Shown here in pieces: positions 60,750-64,000 of a stretch of DNA of 64,000 nucleotides. The translations under genes were made by a program, and so were the position numbers. Under the pieces are notes generated by a model. That model was not told the origin of the DNA, did not search any database, and saw nothing but the letters and a program-made list of their open reading frames with translations. The DNA lies in contig NZ_JADPJG010000031.1 of assembly GCF_023073335.1 (NCBI RefSeq), positions 135,798 to 199,797 on the forward strand, in the 5' to 3' direction. The stretch is from Bradyrhizobium sp. 21. GTDB lineage: Bacteria > Pseudomonadota > Alphaproteobacteria > Rhizobiales > Xanthobacteraceae. Every line of letters starts with the position of its first letter. The first letter of the stretch is position 1.

Positions 60750-61442
60750 AGCCGCGCGCTGGCCGACGAAGCAGGCTTCACCCTGCTCGAAGTGTTGCTC
60801 GCGACGCTGCTGATGACCGTCATCCTGGCGGCGCTGGCGACCGTGACCGCGCAATGGCTGCCGAACTGGAATCGCGGCATCGCGCGCGTGCAGCGGGCCG
60901 AACGTCTCGCGACCGGCCTCGACCGCATCGTCGCCGACCTGTCGGTCGCCGAGCAGATGACGGTCAACGGCGACGCCAAGGTGCCGCTGTTCGACGGCGC
61001 CGAATTGTCGGTGACCTTCCTGCGCACGGCGCTCGGCCCGAGCGTGCGCCCAGGGCTCGAATTCGTCCGCCTGGTCGAGAAGGCCGACGCGCAGGGGCTC
61101 GCTCTGGTGCGCGAGCGCGCGCCGTTCCAGCCGATGCCGACCGACGGCCAGATCCGCTTCGTCGACCAGGTGGTGCTGATCCGCGCGCCGTTCCGCGTGA
61201 GCTTCACCTATGCCGGGCCGGATGGTCAGTGGCAGCCGACCTGGCGCGGCCAGGCGCAGCTGCCGGATCGCATTCGCATCACCGTGCGCAACAGCGCCAC
61301 CGGCCAGGTCCTCTCGGTCTCAGGCGCGGTGACCCCGCACATCACGGCCCCGGCCGAATGTGCGCGGGCCAAGAATCCGGCGACCTGCGTGACGGCGCGC
61401 ACCCGGCCGCAACAGGCGGACAAAGAAGAGCAGCAGCTGTGA
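60708..61442 (+). CDS. gspJ: Type II secretion minor pseudopilin (GspJ)
   Basis: This 244-residue pseudopilin has cleavage site G23|F24 (DEAGFTLLEVLLATLLMTVILAAL) with E28, followed by a large beta-rich domain and a Gln/Lys-rich end. Three start codons are spaced 15 bases apart (GTG 60708, GTG 60723, ATG 60738), each in an imperfect 15-base repeat with an AAGGGC-like stretch. Any of the three could be used. 60708 overlaps the gspI stop as GTGA and is listed; ATG 60738 would give a shorter leader. Confidence 0.87.
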   Translation: MKGFAVKGLAMKRLSRALADEAGFTLLEVLLATLLMTVILAALATVTAQWLPNWNRGIARVQRAERLATGLDRIVADLSVAEQMTVNGDAKVPLFDGAELSVTFLRTALGPSVRPGLEFVRLVEKADAQGLALVRERAPFQPMPTDGQIRFVDQVVLIRAPFRVSFTYAGPDGQWQPTWRGQAQLPDRIRITVRNSATGQVLSVSGAVTPHITAPAECARAKNPATCVTARTRPQQADKEEQQL

Positions 61443-62353
61443 GCGGAGCGAGGCGCGACCGTGCGAGCCTTCGTGACGGCCGCGGCTTCATCGTGGTCGT
61501 GGTGCTCTGGATGCTGGCGGCGCTGGCCGCGCTCGCGCTGATCTACATGACTTATGTCACCAACACCGCGGTCACGGTCGCCGTCAACGCCGACCGGTTG
61601 CAGGCGGACGCCCTGGTGAACGCCGGGCTCGAGCTCGCGGCCTACCGGTTGACGGCGCGAAACGAGGCCACGCGTCCGACCAGCGGCACCTTCAATGCCC
61701 GCGTCGGCGCCGGACGTGTCAGCGTTACCTTCCGGTCGGAGGCCGCGCGCGTCGATCTCAACATGGCGCCGAAGCCGATGCTCGCAGGGCTGATGCTGGC
61801 GCTCGGCGTCCCGGCGGCGGACGCGCCGGTTTATGCCGACCGGATCCTCGCCTGGCGCTCGTCGACGGAGCCCGGCCAGGACAATCCGGAGGATTCCTAC
61901 TACCGCACGCTCGGCGCGTCCTATCTGCCGCGCCACGCGCCGTTTCCGCACAGCGACGAGCTCTGGCTGGTGCGCGGCATTCCGGCCGCCGTCGTGGAAC
62001 GCGCGTTGCCCTTCGTCACCGTGTTCAGCAACATGCGGACCGTGAACGTGCTCGACGCCGCGCCGCAGGTGGTGGCGGCACTGCCGGGCATGACGCCCGA
62101 GAGGCTGCAACAGGTGCTGCGCGACCGCGCCGATCCCAACATCGATCCGAAATCCCTGATCGGGCTCGCCGGCAGCACCAACGCGACGGTCGAGAGCTCG
62201 AAGGCGTACCGGCTGACGGTCGCGGCCGAGGTGCCGTCGCATCGGCGGAGCTCGGCCGAGATCGTCATCCTGCTTCTCGAAAGCGGCGATGAGCCGTATC
62301 GTGTATTGTCGTGGCACAACGCCTACGACGGCTCCGCCGGAAAGTCTCTGTGA
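61439..62353 (+). CDS. gspK: Type II secretion minor pseudopilin (GspK)
   Basis: This 304-residue protein has a prepilin-like leader and cleavage site G16|F17 in GRGFIVVVVLWMLAALAALALIY. Position +5 is V21 rather than glutamate, which is typical for GspK. The body has the GspK helical insertion features (AARVDLNMAPKPMLAGLMLALGV; SDELWLVRGIPAAVVERALPFVTVFS; VLDAAPQVVAALPGMTPERLQQVL). It forms the pseudopilus tip with GspI and GspJ. The start is GTG 61439, overlapping the gspJ stop (GTGA). Confidence 0.88.
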   Translation: MSGARRDRASLRDGRGFIVVVVLWMLAALAALALIYMTYVTNTAVTVAVNADRLQADALVNAGLELAAYRLTARNEATRPTSGTFNARVGAGRVSVTFRSEAARVDLNMAPKPMLAGLMLALGVPAADAPVYADRILAWRSSTEPGQDNPEDSYYRTLGASYLPRHAPFPHSDELWLVRGIPAAVVERALPFVTVFSNMRTVNVLDAAPQVVAALPGMTPERLQQVLRDRADPNIDPKSLIGLAGSTNATVESSKAYRLTVAAEVPSHRRSSAEIVILLLESGDEPYRVLSWHNAYDGSAGKSL

Positions 62354-62354
62354 G

Positions 62355-63392
62355 ATGAGTTCGCTCAGTTCCCTTCGCGCCATTGTCGATGCATGGACCG
62401 GCACCGTGGCCGGCACGGTCGTTGCCGGCCTGGAGCGGATGGTATCGCCGCGCGTGGTGCGGCTGGTCGAGGCCGAGAGCGGTGTGTTCGCGCTGGACGC
62501 GGCGAAGTCGGAGAACGTCCCGAAGGAAATCGCATTCGAGGACGGCAAGTTCATTGGTGCCGATCTCGCGCAGATCGTCCGCGGCAGCCGCATCGAGATC
62601 GTGCTGCGGTCGACACGTTTCCTGTTCCGTCCACTGGAGCTGCCGGCGCGCGCGGCCGATTTCCTCGACGGCATCGTGCGGGCGCAGATCGACCGGCTGA
62701 CGCCCTGGAGCGCGAGTGAAGCCGTATTCGGTTGCAGCGTTCCGGTGGCGCATGGCAGCGAGAGCATCTCCACGGAGATCGCGGCGGCACCGCGCAGGCT
62801 GGCGATGAGCTATGTCGAGGCGGTGTCGCCCTTCCATCCGACCGCGATTGCGATCGTGACGGAGACGCCCGAGAACGGGCGCATCAAAGTGTTCGAGCAA
62901 AGATCGCGCGGCGCGATCGACCCGGTGCGGCTGAGCCGGATGTTGCAGGCGGTGCTGGCTCTCGCTGCGGTCGCAGCGGTGATCGGATCAGTCGCGGCAA
63001 GCTACCTGGCCGACAGCCTCAGCGGGCAGGAGAGCGAGCTCGAACGGCAGATCACCCAGCGGCGCGCCGCGCTTCGCGGCAGCGACGGCGGCGAGCGCTC
63101 GCCGCTCGCGCTGCTCGAGCGCCGCAAGTACGAGACGCCGGCGAGCGTGATCGTGCTGGAAGCGCTGAGCCGGCTGTTGCCGGACCACACCTATGTCACC
63201 GAGCTGCATCTGGCCGGCAACAAGGTCCAGATCGGCGGCATCACCCGCGATGCGCCCTCGCTGATCCCGTTGATCGAGCAGTCCCAGCATTTCACCCGCG
63301 CGACCTTCTATGCCCCGACGACGCGGAGCCCGTCCGATCCCGGCGAACGCTTCCACATCGAGGCGCAGATCGAACCGAGGAATGCGCCATGA
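62355..63392 (+). CDS. gspL: Type II secretion GspL-like (PilN-domain) protein
   Basis: This 345-residue inner-membrane protein has a cytoplasmic part (about 1-195) with GspL-type strands (VVRLVEAESGVFAL; IEIVLRSTRFLFRPLELPARAADFLDGIVRAQIDRLTPW), a transmembrane helix AVLALAAVAAVIGSVAASYL near 200-220, and a periplasmic PilN/GspL-like domain (SVIVLEALSRLLPDHTYVTELHLAGNKVQIGG). It links the ATPase to GspM. The ATG at 62355 starts right after the gspK stop, and the gspM ATG overlaps its own stop. Confidence 0.85.
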   Translation: MSSLSSLRAIVDAWTGTVAGTVVAGLERMVSPRVVRLVEAESGVFALDAAKSENVPKEIAFEDGKFIGADLAQIVRGSRIEIVLRSTRFLFRPLELPARAADFLDGIVRAQIDRLTPWSASEAVFGCSVPVAHGSESISTEIAAAPRRLAMSYVEAVSPFHPTAIAIVTETPENGRIKVFEQRSRGAIDPVRLSRMLQAVLALAAVAAVIGSVAASYLADSLSGQESELERQITQRRAALRGSDGGERSPLALLERRKYETPASVIVLEALSRLLPDHTYVTELHLAGNKVQIGGITRDAPSLIPLIEQSQHFTRATFYAPTTRSPSDPGERFHIEAQIEPRNAP

Positions 63393-63970
63393 GCATCGCC
63401 AAGGTCGCAAACGGAAATGCGGTTGGGCGGGCACTCTCCGGCTCGCCGCTGATCGCGGTCACGCTCTATCTCGCCGTCGCAGGCGGGCTGTTGCTGATGG
63501 CGGGGCTGTCGATCGCCGACGTCATCGCCCACCGCCAGGCGCTGGCGCAGACCTCCGACCTGCTCGACCAGCTGCGCGGCCGCAAGAGCGGCGCCAAGAG
63601 CGCCGCGGCTCTATCGGCCGAGCATCCCGGCACGCCGTTCCTGGAAGGGCCGACCGTGACGGTGGCGGGCGCCAATCTGTTGCAGCGGGTTGCCGCCGCG
63701 GTGAGTGATGTCGGCGGCTCGGTCCAATCCTCGCAGGTCGACGTAACAGGCGCGCAGACCAAGGACGGTTTCGTCGGCCTCGTCGTCAGCTGCGAGCTGG
63801 AGCAGCCCGCGCTCCAGAAGCTGCTCTACGATCTCGAAGCCGGCATGCCATTTCTGTTCATCGACCAGCTCGACGTCCAGGTGCCGCAGACCACGGCGCT
63901 GAGCGATGCCGGCGCCGGCCGGGTCAGGGTGATTTTGGGCGTCTCCGGCCAATGGCAGGCGGGGAAGTAG
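63389..63970 (+). CDS. gspM: Type II secretion GspM-like protein
   Basis: This 193-residue protein has one N-terminal transmembrane helix (LIAVTLYLAVAGGLLLMAGLSIADVI, about 21-46) and a periplasmic ferredoxin-like part (ANLLQRVAAAVSDVGGSVQSSQVDVTGAQ; VVSCELEQPALQKLLYDLEAGMPFLFIDQLDVQ), the layout of GspM in the short alphaproteobacterial form. ATG 63389 overlaps the gspL stop by 4 bases. The window ends 30 bases after its stop, so further gsp genes may follow outside. Confidence 0.85.
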   Translation: MSIAKVANGNAVGRALSGSPLIAVTLYLAVAGGLLLMAGLSIADVIAHRQALAQTSDLLDQLRGRKSGAKSAAALSAEHPGTPFLEGPTVTVAGANLLQRVAAAVSDVGGSVQSSQVDVTGAQTKDGFVGLVVSCELEQPALQKLLYDLEAGMPFLFIDQLDVQVPQTTALSDAGAGRVRVILGVSGQWQAGK

Positions 63971-64000
63971 GGCTACCTCGTCAGCTCACTAAGTCGGCTC

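Overview
The window is a GC-rich alphaproteobacterial chromosome segment. Three features point to a Bradyrhizobium or close relative: TTGA-N6-TCAA (FixK/FNR-type) boxes, several solute-uptake systems of the TRAP and TctCBA types, and short palindromic intergenic repeats. No rRNA, tRNA, insertion sequence, phage or CRISPR array was seen. This placement is inferred from gene content and style only.

Layout. (1) 1-1.5 kb: the 3' part of an aryl/acyl-CoA ligase gene and a RidA-like gene. (2) 1.6-13.3 kb: a probable low-oxygen island. Six perfect TTGA-N6-TCAA sites lie in four intergenic regions, each about 41.5 bp upstream of a plausible transcription start. They flank a CHAD protein, an APH/AAA kinase-like protein, a universal stress protein, an acyl-CoA synthetase-GNAT fusion, two small membrane-associated proteins, an MlaE-F-D lipid transporter, a cytochrome c, an FNR-type regulator with four candidate cluster cysteines, and a 44-residue membrane protein. 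A second, cysteine-free-type Crp/Fnr regulator follows. (3) 14.3-19.1 kb: a cyclase-family hydrolase divergent from a TRAP transporter (DctPQM) plus an SDR dehydrogenase. (4) 19.1-26.6 kb: molybdenum enzymes. These are a two-subunit xanthine-dehydrogenase-family hydroxylase with a ModA-like protein that lacks a signal peptide and a Bug binding protein, then a DMSO-reductase-family oxidoreductase and an enoyl-CoA hydratase. (5) 26.6-27.6 kb: a non-coding block of palindromic repeats. (6) 27.6-36.6 kb: a 2-hydroxy-acid/glyoxylate locus with a GlcG-like protein, a large FAD/Fe-S dehydrogenase, a GntR regulator, two paralogous serine-glyoxylate-type aminotransferases around an MFS carrier, and a crotonase lacking the usual glutamates.

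(7) 37.2-53.3 kb is rich in surface and secreted proteins: a 1303-residue VCBS/RTX repeat protein, a TctCBA tricarboxylate transporter, an outer-membrane beta-barrel, a CaiB-type CoA-transferase, an M10 (serralysin-like) metalloprotease with four tryptophan-rich repeats, a tandem pair of secreted beta-helix proteins with signs of gene conversion, and a Sel1-repeat protein. (8) 53.4-64 kb: a type II secretion system, with prepilin peptidase and gspD on the minus strand and gspE-F-G-H-I-J-K-L-M on the plus strand. No gspC is present in the window.

How they fit together: the FixK-box genes probably form one oxygen-controlled set (envelope lipid transport, stress, acyl-CoA metabolism, electron transfer). 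The RTX proteins carry type I secretion features but no exporter is nearby. The beta-helix and Sel1 proteins carry Sec signals and sit next to the type II system, which makes them candidate cargo. Protein functions come from motif and family recognition by eye; no database search was run.
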